A stretch of DNA of 64,000 nt, from NCBI GenBank assembly GCA_916700875.1, contig CAKAKS010000001.1, positions 9,611,741 to 9,675,740 of the forward strand, in the 5' to 3' direction. The notes under the pieces were generated by a model. The model did not search any database. It saw nothing but the letters and a program-made list of their open reading frames with translations, and was not told the origin of the DNA. Each line of letters opens with the position of its first letter. The stretch's first letter is position 1. Made by a program: the position numbers and the translations under genes. Positions 1 to 13,479 of the stretch are shown in pieces. Source of the stretch: Sebastes aleutianus (Eukaryota; Chordata; Actinopteri; Perciformes; Sebastidae).

Positions 1-212
1 CGAGTGACTTTTTGACACAATCATATCATGCTTTAATTTTTAATTTAAACTGTAACTCATATAGAATTTTAATTTGGACCCACGGTATGCATGTTAACCC
101 AGTGTCAGATTCTGCACACATAACTGTAATGATAGCAAGTGAGATGACATATTTCAATGAAAAAAATTAATATGTATTTTTTATTTTTTTTTACTTTACC
201 AGCCTGTGACAT

Positions 213-712
213 GAATTAAATATTAATCTCGATCATGATTTTGGCCTCCCACAATTAAATGAACATGATCGACTGCAATATTGATGTTTAAAATGCGTGT
301 TCCGCTCATAAGAAACTCCGCTGCATAAATCAAGCGCTTCCTAAACTAACAGCCAGCCACCAGGGGGCGTCGTCGCAAACGTCGAAGTTTTGGCTTCACT
401 TTTGGGGAGCTGTCATGCTGCTGCGTGTGCACTGTACAGCGGCAGCCTGTGGAAAACTTTCCTGAATGTAGCGTCTGGAGTCCAGAGTAAATTTTGCTAC
501 TCGGAGATGCACTGTGAATAAGGACCGATCTTATTTTGATGCAAATATTTGTATGTTAGCAGGAATGTAGCACAACATGGTCATGAAAGCAATCGATAAC
601 CGTAAAATAACCAATTAATAAATCAATTAATGAATAATACTAATAACCATGATCTCAATATTGATCAAAATAATTGGGATTATCATTTTGACCAGAATCA
701 TGTAGCCCTATG
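213..712. mobile_element. Non-autonomous hAT-like element with 8-bp target duplication
   Basis: The 500-bp element is bracketed by a perfect 8-bp direct repeat TGTGACAT (205-212 and 713-720), the target-duplication length of hAT transposons. Its right end reads CATGTAGCCCTATG, which on the other strand begins with the hAT-like TAGGGCTA motif. The left end shares only an inner CATGATTTTGG block with the inverse of the right end, so the outermost left repeat is degenerate. No transposase reading frame is present. The interior resembles a repeat I recall as common in teleosts; that part is recollection. Confidence 0.72.
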
Positions 713-720
713 TGTGACAT

Positions 721-1161
721 AACAAAAAAATAAAGGATTTGTTTTCCTAAATTATGAAAAATACCATTTGTCTCTGTGTGATATCTTACCATGAGGATAT
801 TAGTCTGAAATTCCGCGTCCACCCCATTACAATGGAGGTGAATGGAACTTTTAAAAGGTACTCAAAGCATTGACAATTTTTTTTTGAAAACAGTCAGAAA
901 AAATATTATTTTTTTTTGTAATTTGGGTGAACTGAACTCTTTAAACTGTACTTTAAACTGGAATTTATTTTTCAGTAGTATAGTTATTTTATGTCTTAAT
1001 GTGCTCAAGAATTCACATGAATAAAAAACGTCGTATCAAAAAATGCATCATTTCAATGTCCAGTTCATCAGGTAGATAAACGTGTTTTACCACTGTTAGC
1101 TAGCTCACGTTCCCTCGGATCGGTTTTTGAAACGAAAAAGTGATGTGAGAAACAACTACTA
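721..1161. other. AT-rich spacer, no gene seen
   Basis: AT-rich DNA with several poly-T runs. A self-complementary CCATTACAATGG at about 822-833 resembles the start of some fish repeats, but no second copy is seen here. The 60-codon ORF in this stretch has low-complexity codons and no recognisable domain. Confidence 0.5.
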
Positions 1162-1493
1162 TAGGGTTGTCCTGGATACCACTGTTTGTGTTTCGAAGCT
1201 TCGGTGAGAAATATTCAAAGTTATTCAAAGCTTCATGACACGGTGCAGCAGGCTGACATGTTCTTTGGTCTGTCTATCTCTACTGTACACACACGCACCT
1301 CTACACACAAGAAAATAAATAATTAATGTTGAATATAAATAATGTTGTGAGATTATTCCTTATTTCATGGGGTATTTTGGGATTTATATTTTTTTATTAC
1401 ATACTTTTATAAAAAAAAAAGCATTTGAATACTGATTTGGAGGTCGATTACCATGGCAATAGTCGAAGCTTCGAAGCATTCTGGTCAGCCCTA
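1162..1493. mobile_element. hAT-like MITE with TTCGAAGCTTCG terminal repeats
   Basis: Both ends share an inverted terminal block. The left end is TAGGGTTGTCC followed by TTCGAAGCTTCG. The right end, read in reverse complement, is TAGGGCTGACC then GCTTCGAAGCTTCG. A second, partial copy lies at 58443-58618 and matches the reverse complement of this one, including the block around GACAGAC and AGAACATGTC. I find no clean 8-bp duplication at the borders, so only the terminal-repeat evidence supports the hAT assignment. The interior is AT-rich and non-coding. Confidence 0.7.
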
Positions 1494-4043
1494 GAGAAAA
1501 CCCCGCTCCAGTAAAAGCTCCAAAGCGTGTAGTGAGGAAATATGACCCTGAGTACGTTAAATTAGGATTCATAATGGCAGGCAGTGATGGGTGATGTGTA
1601 AGCAGAATATTTATTTTGTTCATTACAGCTGATAGAGGCGTAACATATTTACAGCCCAGTATATTTTTTTCTACTTTTTTTTTACATGTTGTGTTTTCTT
1701 TCTCATTTATTTGGGAAGTGGATCTCAGATTTTTTTTTTTTAAATAATCAGAAGTGTGTCTTAAATTAAAAAAGGTCGAGAAGAATCCCCGCTCTAAGCT
1801 ATATATCTCAAGTAATAATTAACATTTAACCGATGTGAGCATGTGTGTTAACCAAGGGCTTAAATATACACATAAAACAGCAAGAAGAAGAGTGAAGTGA
1901 CATGTAGTTATCAAAATACTTCTTGGTTTATCAGTCCATGACAGCAATGTCACACCCTGCCCATGACCTAGCTATGTATCCCAACCTCTCTGTATGAGTA
2001 TGTGCATCACGTTAGACAAAAACAGAATTTGGCTCTGTGGATGCAACCATCAGATAGATCAGGGGTTAAAATCTTTAACTTGTTGAAAACTTTAAAAGGA
2101 GACACTCTCACAGGTGGAGACAGTGCTCTAAAATATGGACAAGGGGGGAGGTGGGGGAGAGAATGTGACTAATCCGCAAAAAACCCTTGAGTGGAAAGTG
2201 GATGGGAGCCCCGGTGTGTCAGGAGTGTTTATTACCAGCCATTTTCCACTGCCTCCTAACGCTCACACACACACACACTTGCCACACACCACACTTTCAT
2301 TTCGCTCTTGGCTGAGCTGTAAGACTAGAGTATCAGACTTCCTTCTTTCCCCAAATGAGATCTACTTCGTTTCACATCAAGCATCAAAACCTTTCCGATG
2401 AAGCCAGGATAGCGTATACTGTCGCGCTGCAAGAAAAAGCGCCGGCCCCGGAGAGACTCCCCAAAAAACTGAAGCAGTCGCGGGTGGAGTACAGGATGCA
2501 GGGATAATGAAAATTGTGAGCTGTTCTAGGCCTCTTCAACTTATTTTTCTCTCCCCTTCTCCCGGAGTCGCTGGATATCATTCTGTTCCCCCGATGGGGC
2601 TGAGATGCAATCAGTGACACACTCTCTTGTAACCCTGACACTCAACTCTCAACACCCACACACACACGTACTTGTTTTTTACGATGCCACAGGACATCTC
2701 ACTCACATCTCATCACTTTCAGGAAATTGTACACACACCCGTCCAGATTGGCAGATTAATGTACAGGATGAGGCGCAAGCAGACACGCCCAGAAGCCTCC
2801 CTGATTACGATCCCCCCCCCTCTTTTTTTACGGACTTGTAAAGAGATTCGCCGTCTGAGAAACAGCCTTACCCGCTGAGCTGCAAGCCCCCCGCTATAGG
2901 AGGAATTGGATTTGTGTCCTAATCAGCTATAAGCCCTCGAGTGACCAGGCATGTCCCCGTATAAACATTTATGCTTTACTCCGAGGGCCAGAAGGTGCCA
3001 TCTTTTTTCACAGCTCATCAAAGTGTCCTGCCCGTACAACAGGCGATGCACATGGGGACACTAGCAGGATACAAGAGAGACATTCATGGTAGTTTAAATT
3101 ATGTACAAAAGGTCATAGAGGCTCTTGGGGGGAATACTATTGTGTTTCTGCAGGCTTTGAGTTTCAAAGGTTTTAGCTACAGTATGAACTTAAGACTACT
3201 TTAAGCTGTGAAGAATAAAGGCCAGTGTGTCTTGCTTTGATTATGCAAAATCTGCCTTTAGTTACCCCACTGAGAGTACACTAATGCACACCAATCTGTA
3301 AAAAGAAGACAGAAAAGTCAAAGTTAATGTGTCCGAGCTAAATTATTGCAGGTAAAATCATGATTTCTTAATAAAGAAACCCATGTTCCTTTTTTTTTTT
3401 TTTTTTTACTTTTCCAGTATCACTCACTCCTACATTCCCTTTTTACCTTTGATCGTACAGTCGAATCAGGACAGTCAGTCACCCATGACCACTCGCTGGA
3501 ACAGTCGACACTGCAAAATTAGTGTCACACAGAGAGATCCCCTGGCGAGCCAGTGAGGCACGGAAAAAAAGACAGTTCATGATCTACGCAGCGCAGCACC
3601 ACACGTCCCAACGACTCCCGTGCCAGTTGAGTACAGTCCCCCTGACGCCTGGTACTGTCCTACACCTCTGCACTTCTTTGAAGCATAAACCATAAACCAT
3701 CTGTATAATATGGTGTGATGAAATGGTGTCCAAGTCAATTGGCTCTTCGGGGCAGCTGGAGAGGTTTCAAGGATCGAAGGGAGATTTACTTGTTTCATGT
3801 CTGACATTCAGTTATTCATCAAAGATGAGAGCGGGTGTGTTTTATGCTTCCAGCTGGGGGATTTGGGAAGGATGACCAAAGGGGAGAGAAACATTCTTAA
3901 GATGTCCTGGAAGCAATACGTTGTTTTATTCCCAATAAGCAACTGTATACATACAGTGTGTTATTCATCAAAAGCACCAAAAGGAAAGATATTTCTGATG
4001 CTTCAAGCAAGGATGGCAAAGTAACTTTCTAGGCAGGCGCTGG
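1494..4043. other. Repeat-poor noncoding stretch
   Basis: Mostly single-copy-looking DNA with an (AC)n run near 2263-2277, an (AC)n-rich patch near 2658-2668 and a poly-T tract near 3391-3407. The short ORFs overlap on both strands and show no domain, which indicates chance. The stretch from about 2390 to 3300 is slightly GC-richer and could hold regulatory sequence, but I see no diagnostic motif. Confidence 0.5.
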
Positions 4044-4407
4044 ATCGATCGGTCAGTTGATTAGTGCTGACACAAGTGATCAATTTATTGATATGTCAAT
4101 TGACAGAAAATTAATCCTCAACAATTGAGTACCGTTTAAGTTATTCATCAAGGACAAATTCAGTGTATTCCTGTAAAATACATTCTCTGGTTCGAGCTTC
4201 TTCATGTGATGATTTGCTGCTTTTCTCAGTTTTATATTAATTGGATATCTTTTAGTTTTTGACTGTTGGTTGAGCAAAACAAGTAATTTGACGATGTCAC
4301 CTTGGGCTCTGGGAACTTGTGATGGTTGTTTGTTTTTTTTTACTATTTTTTTATAGAGTAATTAAAATAATAATTATCTGCAGTTCTACAATTGAACAGC
4401 CCTACAT
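4044..4407 (+). mobile_element. Old interspersed repeat, family C copy 1
   Basis: It contains in order ATTCTCTGGTTCGAGCTTCT, GACTGTTGGTTGAGCAAAAC and CACCTTGGGCTCTGGGAA, ending near AGCCCT. The same ordered blocks recur at 5630-5815 and, inverted, around 46300-47470. I recall this as a widespread teleost repeat whose ends carry AATCGATTAATCG-like sequence. It has no coding capacity. Confidence 0.75.
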
Positions 4408-4449
4408 CAGAAAACTACAGTTTGATAATTATCATTTATTTATCATTTG

Positions 4450-4945
4450 AAAACTTGGTAAGTACGTATGTAACTAGTTACATGTAAAAGTAATTAAATT
4501 ACAAAATTAATGTAATTGTAATCAGTTACAGTTACTGAGGGAAAAAGAAATGTAATTAAAATACAGTTAGGCTATTAATCAAAATGTTGGTTACATCTAA
4601 ATATATTATTTTCAGTAAAAAGCTTATATGTAGAATATAACATTCATTCCGTTGCTCTGTTCCAATTTTAATTCAAGTTATATTGAAGAATTTTTAATAA
4701 AAGTTTGACAGTGTTGAGTACTGTTTGAACTGCCTGGTTTAAGTTTAAGTTTATAGGGACTTTTCAGCTTTATTGCCAGGTTTAAAACATTTGTTAGAGA
4801 AGCAATCAAAACGTAATCAAATGTAATAAGTTGCATTACATTGATGAAGTAATTTAAATAGTTAGCCTACAATATTTATTACATTTTTTAACAGGGTAAC
4901 TAGTAATCTGTAACCTATTACATTTCTAAAGTAACCATCCCAACA
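4450..4945. mobile_element. Probable MITE with GTAACTAGTTAC-type ends
   Basis: The left part carries GTAACTAGTTACATG and repeated GTAATT words. The right part carries ACTAGTAATCTGTAACC then AAGTAACCATCCCAAC. This right end matches, from memory, the terminus of a common fish Harbinger-like repeat. The inverted similarity between the halves is weak, no second copy is seen in the window, and the boundaries are approximate. Confidence 0.5.
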
Positions 4946-5629
4946 TTAGGCATTATTTAGTAAATTTAAAACTAATTGAACCTGCTTCTTCAGGTCTGTG
5001 TGGTCGTGGTTAGATCAGATTTAACTGAACCAACCATCAGATTCAAGTGTTGCTAAATCATGATTGGTGCACGCAAGTATATGACATCATGTTTTTTTCA
5101 ACTGAGCCCCGCCCACTTCAAACCAAGGAATATATATAAGAAAGAAGGGTCATTGCGTCGTCATGACACCATTCTAATTTTGGAGGTACCAAAATAAAAG
5201 TCTAGATTAATGGAGGCTTATCAAATTTGGCGATTAGCGCCGCCTCCTGACAATAATAGGAAACATTATCGAGAGAGCTGGCTAACATTAGCCCTCCTGA
5301 AATATTGTTAAATATCATTAACAGTTTGATGGTTGGTTAGTTATTGATAACAAATATGCTCTATTACAATCATGTAGAATACTATCAGCTTGGCACTAAT
5401 GTGAGTTCAGTGACTTCATGACCCTCCCTTCCCTGTAACTGTAACCCTTTTTACGCTCCTTGCTTCAAACCAGGTAAAAGAGCATAGAGAAAAAAATACA
5501 GGAATCTCTCAAGTGAAATAAACAAAACTGTTCTAACTTTAGCAGAAAATAGTGTGTTCATGTAGGAAACCGTTACTCATAGTAAGAAGCTGATTGAGAA
5601 ATAAGGTTTTCAGGGCTTTTAAAGAAATT
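4946..5629. other. Noncoding spacer with a GC-box plus TATA-like pair
   Basis: No ORF of note. A CCCCGCCC GC-box-like motif (about 5106-5113) is followed about 20 bp on by TATATATAAG (about 5131-5140), a spacing compatible with a small plus-strand promoter. No splice donor or coding potential follows within the next few hundred bases that I can support. Confidence 0.3.
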
Positions 5630-5815
5630 TATCGAGCAAATATTCGATCCAGCTTCTCAACTGTGATGATTTACGTTTTATACATCATAAGAAATTGAAC
5701 ACCTGTTTTTTTTTTAAGTAACTTGGAGACATCGCCTTGAGCTACAGGAAATTGTGGACATTTTTCTTTCATTATTTTCTGATATTTTGAAAGTAATCGT
5801 TATACTCAGAGCCCT
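5630..5815 (+). mobile_element. Family C repeat, partial copy 2
   Basis: It matches the centre of copy 1: GATCCAGCTTCTCAACTGTG, GACATCGCCTTGAGCTACAG and CATTATTTTCTGATATTTTG. The ends are missing and the block corresponding to GACTGTTGG is degraded, so this is a truncated old copy. Confidence 0.65.
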
Positions 5816-8800
5816 GTTTCCGAGATATCTTGGAACTGATAAAGACTTCTACGCAAAATTAACCTATAATAAACAAATACACCAGCTTATGAGTGAGCTG
5901 GCACACACTCCTGACTTCAGCACACAAAGCATTTTGCAAAACAGGAGTATAGCCACCGCTGACCGGAATGCTGAAATGGCAACTCTTCACTAAGCCTTTG
6001 TTCGGTAATTATATTTCCGCGGGGCTGCTGTACAAATCAGCTCACATCTCCCTGTCGGTGACCTCTGTAAATAACGGTAATAAAGAGCGTACTTGTCGTT
6101 GCCGTTGTGTCCCTCCAAGACAACCCACCTGTCACCAAGTGGCCTGGCCCGGCCCCCTCAACCCCCCCTCTCCTCATCTCGTTGTTGGCCATTTGCCGAC
6201 GCACAGATCAGACGGCTCTCCGCCATGGGGAGTGGTGTGAGTGGTTGATGGAGCTGGTGAAGATCAGGACTGGCTCCCTTTAACACAGCCAGCACCTCCA
6301 ACAATAGCCGCCTCTGACAGCTTTGCATAATTCATCTTGTCGAGTCTCTCTCTCCCTTTCCTCCTTGACGCTCCTCTCTCCCTCTCCTCTTTCAGTTTCT
6401 CTTCAGTTCTTCTTCTTTTTTTTTTTTATTTTATTTTTCGTGCCTCCCGGCGCTTGGAGAAGGGGAGAAGGGAGAACCAGGGCAGTGTTCCATCAGATGC
6501 TGCCTGTTTCCCCCTGACACCAGTGATTTTGGAGACACACAAGTGTTTGTCTGCAGCACGTTGCCCAGACTCTGTGAATTCTGGATGCCATCTGAACCAG
6601 ATTGTGTTCGTTCTTTATCGAGGCTCAGTGCCTAAGTCCCATGCTGCAACATGAAGTGTGGAACTATTACCTAAAAATACACGACAATCAGACTTAAGAT
6701 GATCAATTTTTCACTAGATGATCTTTCTATATGCAAGTTTTTAGGGGGATGTGATAAAATACTGCTTCCATGTTTGTTTAATTGAGTTGCACGGTCTTGT
6801 CACATGTCGTTTTGGGGGGTTTTGTAGGCTATTTCTTCATGTTCAAATATGACTGCCAGGTAAAGAGACAAAGAAAGAGAGGAACAAAAAGAGCACGCAA
6901 TATCATGACAGCATTTACTGGCAATTAAACTTCAGTGGCAGCTGTATCCTGAGCACACTTGGTGACGGATGAGCTTACCACACTCAGTGAGACTCTGAAG
7001 GAAGATGATGAAATCCCGCTCCATCCTAAATCTCTTGTCTCAGTGTATGATGCAGAATATTCACAAGTGGGGTAAAGTGATGCAAATCTCTGATACAGCC
7101 ACTTCAGATTATTCCATGCACATGGAGCTCGGGGCTTCATCCCTCATCGTTTCAGCACATTTAGAAGACAAACAAAGCCACTGTGACTATGAAAAACAAA
7201 TCACCAAAAAAAGCTGAGTTGAACACAGCTTTTTTTTTTTTTTACTTTCCTTGTCTGTCACTGGTAAATCATAGCGGTCAACATCTAATCCTATCCATGT
7301 TATTGTTTGCTGTTTTGTCTGCGAATTAAATAATAAAAAAAAGGCATCTGCCGGCGCCAGGATACAACATAATAAGCTGAGCAGGGATGTTTACAAATCC
7401 CCCAAATAACCCTTCACCAGTGACAGTATGAGTTATATATTCATTGAATCTTTAGTGGGAAAACCGCAAGCACAGCCAAATTCATCTTTTTTTAAATGTA
7501 ATTGCTAGGTGTGGACAATCAGAATATAAAAAAGCAGGGTCTTTTTCTTCTTCTGCTGTATCTCCCTCCATCTCAAATGGTAATAGCAGGTTATTGAGTG
7601 CATTCATATAGAAGCTCCAGCGTTTATCTGTATCCAAGACTACTAGTATTGAACCCAGCTCTTATCGAAATAGGTGCTCCCTTACATATCACACACCCAA
7701 TTACACCAGACGGTCTTAATTCAATGGGCCACAGTTTGCTATTCTCTCAAATTGGTATCACTGTAGTGTTATTGTCACACGGGGGAGCTGAGGAAGTAAT
7801 GATGTTCATGTACATTCGCTTAATTGAGAATCTTGCAAGACGGCGTCAACAATTGCCATCTAATGCTTACTCATAATGAATTGACTCCATGGTGTGCAAA
7901 AATAAAATCAACTCTGCGGACCTGTGGCAATTTACAGACAAATCCACGATCGACCCATTGTTACGGAAATAAATTAAATTGCGGCGATAACCGCAGCTGC
8001 ATTGTAATGAAGCTACAGAGCGATCACAACGCCACGGAGGGTGATTGAGAGAATGGGATTCACATCATATCTGCCAACAACATACCTGGTAAACAAAAGA
8101 ATAAATCTTAATGCAGGTATCTTATTTATTAAGATCGACAGCGGTGCCTTTTTTAATTTCAAATTCTCAATCAAATATCGGTCTTGCTCATCTGGACATC
8201 TGGAGATGTTATTGTAGCGCTACTGTAGCACGCAGAGAGAGGCTCAAAAAATCATTACTCAAACTACATTTGAAATGCTGGGAGCATACAATCCTGGCTA
8301 CCAGATAAAAAAAAATCAAACACAGAGAGATGCTCAAAAGTGCTGACATCGGGTGTCATTCAAATGCATCTCACATGATTGTACAACAAACTGGCCTTCC
8401 CTATTTTAGCATGTGCATGGGGGAGAAGGAGTATACACAGCAATCACAGAACAGTGGCAGACAACTGAAGAGTATGAGGGAGAGCTCCCATACTGCAATG
8501 GGAATGCAACACCCTGGTGTGACTGCTGGAAAATATCAAATCTGACCAAATGCAGGCTTTAACCTGCTGTTCCAATGCACATCTACATAACTGTTACAAA
8601 AGGGATCAAATACTGCACTTCAATGATATGAAATTAGAAGAAATACAAATTGCATCCACACAATGAAGACAATTTTTGCACTTTACAGAGAATAATATAT
8701 TGAGTGCGTTTTCTCTTTAGGCATACGGCGTCGCATTAAAAGAAAAACACTATACATAAAGAAACTGGAGGGTTTTATTCTCGAGTTGTCAGCGTTTTAA

Positions 8801-11800
8801 GGAGTATGTAGGTCATGATGGCACACTATCAGAATACTGAGAGACTGCAAGCCTTATTAAAGAAACATCAATCTGAAAATTTCCCAACATCGCACTGGTT
8901 TCTCTACTTCCAGGGGTGAAACTAGGAGAGCCTGCCCTGTAGCGGAGACCAACTTCTGAATGCACGCCGCTCTCCACTGGAAGTCAAAGATTGCTGGCCT
9001 GTATACCATTACACTGACTCCGAGGTGCCGGTTTTACACTCTTCAATGGTCTGATATTCAATATTTTCTTCCTCCTCAACCCTGCTGACAATAAAAAGAC
9101 AGAGAAAGTGTTGCTGACCGGCTCCCCGCATGAAACCAGCGCCACATGTCCGTCCACATCACCGCTCTTCGTCACCCGCCAGACCTGCGGCTTTCAGCAT
9201 CACAGAGGTCGCGTCGACGGAATTATTGAGGCCGTCAAGCTGCTCCATCGACAAGCATAGCTGACGCCCAACGTCCCACTGGGCTGTCCAGGGGCGACAA
9301 AAGACCAGACCTGAAGCCCTTGTCAGATTGAGCCTATTCTGGGAAAACCTCCCCCAGGGCTGATATTGCTTTGTGCAATTATAGGGGCAGAAAGAACTTG
9401 GAAAAAAATGCTATTTTAATGTGAGCTTAACAATGCATAATGATGACTTATAGGGCAAATCTGTTTGTGACTTGTAGTTAGTGACAGGAGGTCCTCGCTT
9501 TGTAATGTCCTTTAAATATGTAACATTTCCTGACTCGGAATATAATGTCTGTATTTCACAAAGCTATAAACCGCACAGGTATTCACTCAGGGCAATTTTC
9601 ACAAGCAGAGAGCACAATGCATTTCGATTTTGTTCTCCCTATGACAGAACTAAGCACATTTCTGTTTGGCTCTCCCCGCCAGGCTCAGCCCGGCGCACGC
9701 GGGGAGAGTTGTACTCTTACAAAGTCAGGCCCACTCCTCAATCTCGCCACTTGGTCTTGACCCAGAAAGTCCACCAGGGCATGCTGAGCCATAAATGTTA
9801 ATCTGTAGGATACAACAGTGTGAAGCGGTGCTGCTCCCAGAGCCGGACCAGCAGGACGGCATCCTGTGGCTAATCGCAGGTGGCTTTCATCTCAGCCTAC
9901 TTTGGCCGGAGAGCAGCAGTAAATGTTCAAAACAAAACCCAAGAGCTGTCATGCTTTGAATCTTCACTTTTTCTTGATTTAAGTAACCCATACGCAGCTA
10001 AAGAAAGGTTTCCACAATTACTGGCCCTGGCTGGTTTTCTCCGTGAACCCTTACGCGCACCGCCAGCGCATTTGCACGTATGTGCACAATGAGAGGCAGG
10101 AATCAATTTGTGTTATGCACAACACATTAGGTCATGCAGCGAGCCTACAATAGCCATGAGGCGGGTATAGCAGCTTTCTCCCTTGAGAACGCTCCTCTCT
10201 CCTTTCCAATCAAAATGCAATGGCAGGTATCACATTATACTGAGCAAATATCTAGGATGGAAAATACTATGTAAATCCAGCTTTAGGTTAATAGAAAACT
10301 CTATTTATATTCTTAGCCGTTACTAAAGCCCTTTGAGGCATCCATATTATAATTTAATAATGTTTATGAATTGGGGAAAAGCATACAAATCTGTTATACA
10401 GAGAGATTTCAAAAGACACCATCATGACTTCAGAGAAAGCACGTACAGTCCTAAAACTGCTCACATCCATACCATGTTTTTTTTTTTTTTTCTTCTCTCG
10501 TACAGCATACAATGTAGTTAAGGACCACAGTGGTAATGCATCAAGTGCTGTCACTAAATATCCCTACTCTAAGCACATTTCAAGAGCACGCAATGCCCCT
10601 CCCCCCCAAATCCTCGGGTGACTTTCAGCAATAATTTGGCAACTTGCAGGAAAAACTTTGCCGCAAGTGTCACATTACTGAGCCAAACGCAAATAATCCT
10701 CCGACTTAAGGTCATTAAAAAGCAAATATGCGAGTGTGTCCGCCGATGGAGGTTTCGCCATCCCAGAGCCTTTCAATTTCTTAAAAAAAAAAAACACCCA
10801 CCATCCTAAACACATCATGGCATGCTTTACTTTCACGCCAACTATTTATCATGATGTCTAGCTATTCTCACGGGAGGTGAGGGAAAATGTACCGAGAGAG
10901 AAAACAGGTGAAAGAGAGTGCAGCAGACAATAGCCAGGCAGGCTGTGTGTTAATAGTAACAGATTAGAGGGCAGCAATTATGTAAAGTAAATATGACATG
11001 GAAGCGATCCGTCGAGCCCGGGGAACTGTGGGTAGTTTGTCAGGCTGCATTAACCTTCACATGTTTGCTCTGATGTGTTGAAACAGGCGACTCGGCCACG
11101 CTGTTTGCCATATCAAATGTTATAATTCATAAGGTCATCCTTCTGAGCCACTGTCGGCATCAACAAGTAATAAGGTGATAGGCTGCAGGTCTGTGCATCG
11201 ACTCTCCCTCCATATCAGTCACATCTTCGAGGAGTTATTTTTCACAGAGGGAGAGAAGTCATCTTGATTGCCCCTTAACGATCTATAAAACTGTTTAGGG
11301 CCAGCATTCAAGCCGGCATTATCTCTAAAGGAGGCAGTTCTCATCACATGGAATATTAAATTCTCCACAGGAATAATGAAAGGGGAAATTACTTAAGGAT
11401 AGGAACATGGAGTGGCAGTGTTGTGTACACAGTTCTTCAAATAATATTCCTGAAGTAATTAGATGATTTTAAGCTCCGAGCGTAGTGGAAATCACCTCGA
11501 GGATCTCCTGCTCTTCGAGCCGCATCAGAAATTGTACTCACCTGCTTTGATTAGTGGGATTAAAGAGCAATGAAGTTTGAAGCTGAGGAATTAGGCTAAA
11601 GCCTCAATAAGGGGTCACAGCACTAAATGTCTCAGTGCTACGTAGATGTGCGGCTACATTATGGCACAGACGACTACTACTGGGTTATTGCTTTTCACCG
11701 TAGAACTGTGCAAATGTGATGATATAGCTCATTGTTCACACTGCTCTCGCTCCAAAGTGAGCTTCTGATACGTGTAAACATTTATTAGGATTCTGTGTCA

Positions 11801-13479
11801 GCCACCATCGGTGCCATAGGTTTTGATTCAGGAAAGTAAATTATTATCCATGCCTTGAAAAAAAAGGATAATACAAGCTGTACTCATGTTCTGGGGCCCT
11901 GCTACAAAACCACATGTTCAATATCACCCAATGAGTGTTACTGTAATACCTTTACAGGGTTGGCACAAGGAAGACAGACTCTGGGAGTTTTAGTTCTTAC
12001 GTGGCCCTCGGTACAGCCAAAGGCGAAAGATTAGGTGAATATCGACCACTTCACTAAAACTTGCCTCTTTCATCTAACAAAAAAACGAAAAAAAAACGCC
12101 ATTTTGTCCAAGACGATGGCAGCAGCATGCGTTATGATTTGCCTCAACTGCTGCAGTTCCTCAACAGCACTCAGGGACCACCAAAGCCATAAATCAATTT
12201 AGCTGGACAGATATACTTGTCCTTCTGGGCTATCATGTGGACTCAGATGCATTGTGTGTGTTTGCAGATTGCGTATACAGCTTGATCCACGACCACAGTG
12301 AAATCAGATCGGACGCTCCTCTTCTCCGGCTCATGCCAAGCACTGAGACAATGTTACGTATATAGTCGAGATGCAACAAAAGGAGGAAATTAACCCAGCT
12401 GATGTTTTGTTTAATTAATTAACAGCAACACTCCTCAGATTATACTAGTACTAAAAAATTGAATTACACGTCGCATAGTGGTTGTCAGGCAACCGGCTCC
12501 TCTCTCGTCTAATGCAGAAAAATATAACCCCAAAAGTTGTGGCTTCCGCAGGCGCACGTCTGACCCAAGAGGATTTGAGACCCGTGGCGAACACAACCTT
12601 CCTACAGGCCTCTTTTCAAATGCATTCAAAGGCTCTGATGAAATCTCCACCTTCTTGCACCTGAGGCCGAAACCCGTAGATTTGGTACAGTTTAGCAAGT
12701 GTGTGTGTAAGCACTTGAATTATTAGTGGATTGAGCGGGTTATCTCTGCAGGCGATGTACACCCCAGTGTGAGGCTTTCAGGTTCTTATATATATATATA
12801 TATATGTGCAGATAGATTTGGAGCAAAGCCATCCCAATGTGTCAGCTGTTGGTCAGAGGTCTTGAGGAGGACACTGAGGTGAGAGGTGACAGAGACTTTG
12901 GAGGAAGATTATGTTCTCACCGCTGAGGAATAATATAGACTTCAACCTGCAGAAAGCAGCAATCTATTCATTTTCTCCCCGTGTGCCACTTTTAACATGA
13001 CATTTTAAAAAAGACCTACAATTTTTTTTTTTTTTGGTAGAAGCACAACATTAAAACAGATGATACCTCCTAAAAGCACAGTAGGTGACTTTTACAAACT
13101 GCCTCTTTTTGAGTGCTGAACTTTAGAGGTTGTGATGTATTATTTCCCCCCTCCTCCAAATTGTGGACCAGATCAGGAACACATACATACATCTTGCTCA
13201 ACACTTGTATTGCTCATTAAAGCTGGAATTGTGCTAAAGGTCCACAGGGTGCTGATCAAAGTAAGATCTAATTCATTTCATCAAGGTGTTGATGGGAAAA
13301 AAAAAAAAAAAAAAGGTTGTCTGCATGGGAGCCTGGCAGGTTTCAGGCTGCACGTTCTTGCAGACCAAATTAGACACCATTATCGAACAAGGACCAACCG
13401 GTTCTGCCATTTATTATTTCAAAAATCACGTGGGTGACATGCATTTAGAGGATAAAAACAAAAAAGACAGCACACTGAC
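5816..13479. other. Long repeat-poor block, candidate conserved noncoding DNA
   Basis: About 7.7 kb with almost no recognisable transposon, balanced composition, frequent TAATTA-, CAATTA- and TTTGCAT-like words, and only isolated poly-T, poly-A and TA runs. Short ORFs lie on both strands without domains. The stretches 7590-8310, 9480-9800, 9870-10300 and 10900-11600 look the least degraded. If the minus-strand exon at 13.5 kb is real, this block is its first intron. Conservation is inferred from texture alone; an alignment to other teleosts would be needed to prove it. Confidence 0.4.
12787..12805. repeat. (TA)n microsatellite
   Basis: An uninterrupted TA dinucleotide run of about nine units. 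Confidence 0.95.

Noticed and set aside
9481..9801. 106-codon plus-strand ORF
   Set aside because: No recognisable domain, and a second frame is open over the same bases.
12435..12726. Antisense-overlapping ORFs of 82-87 codons
   Set aside because: Both strands are open over the same region with no domain, so I see no reason to prefer either; more likely chance or noncoding conservation.
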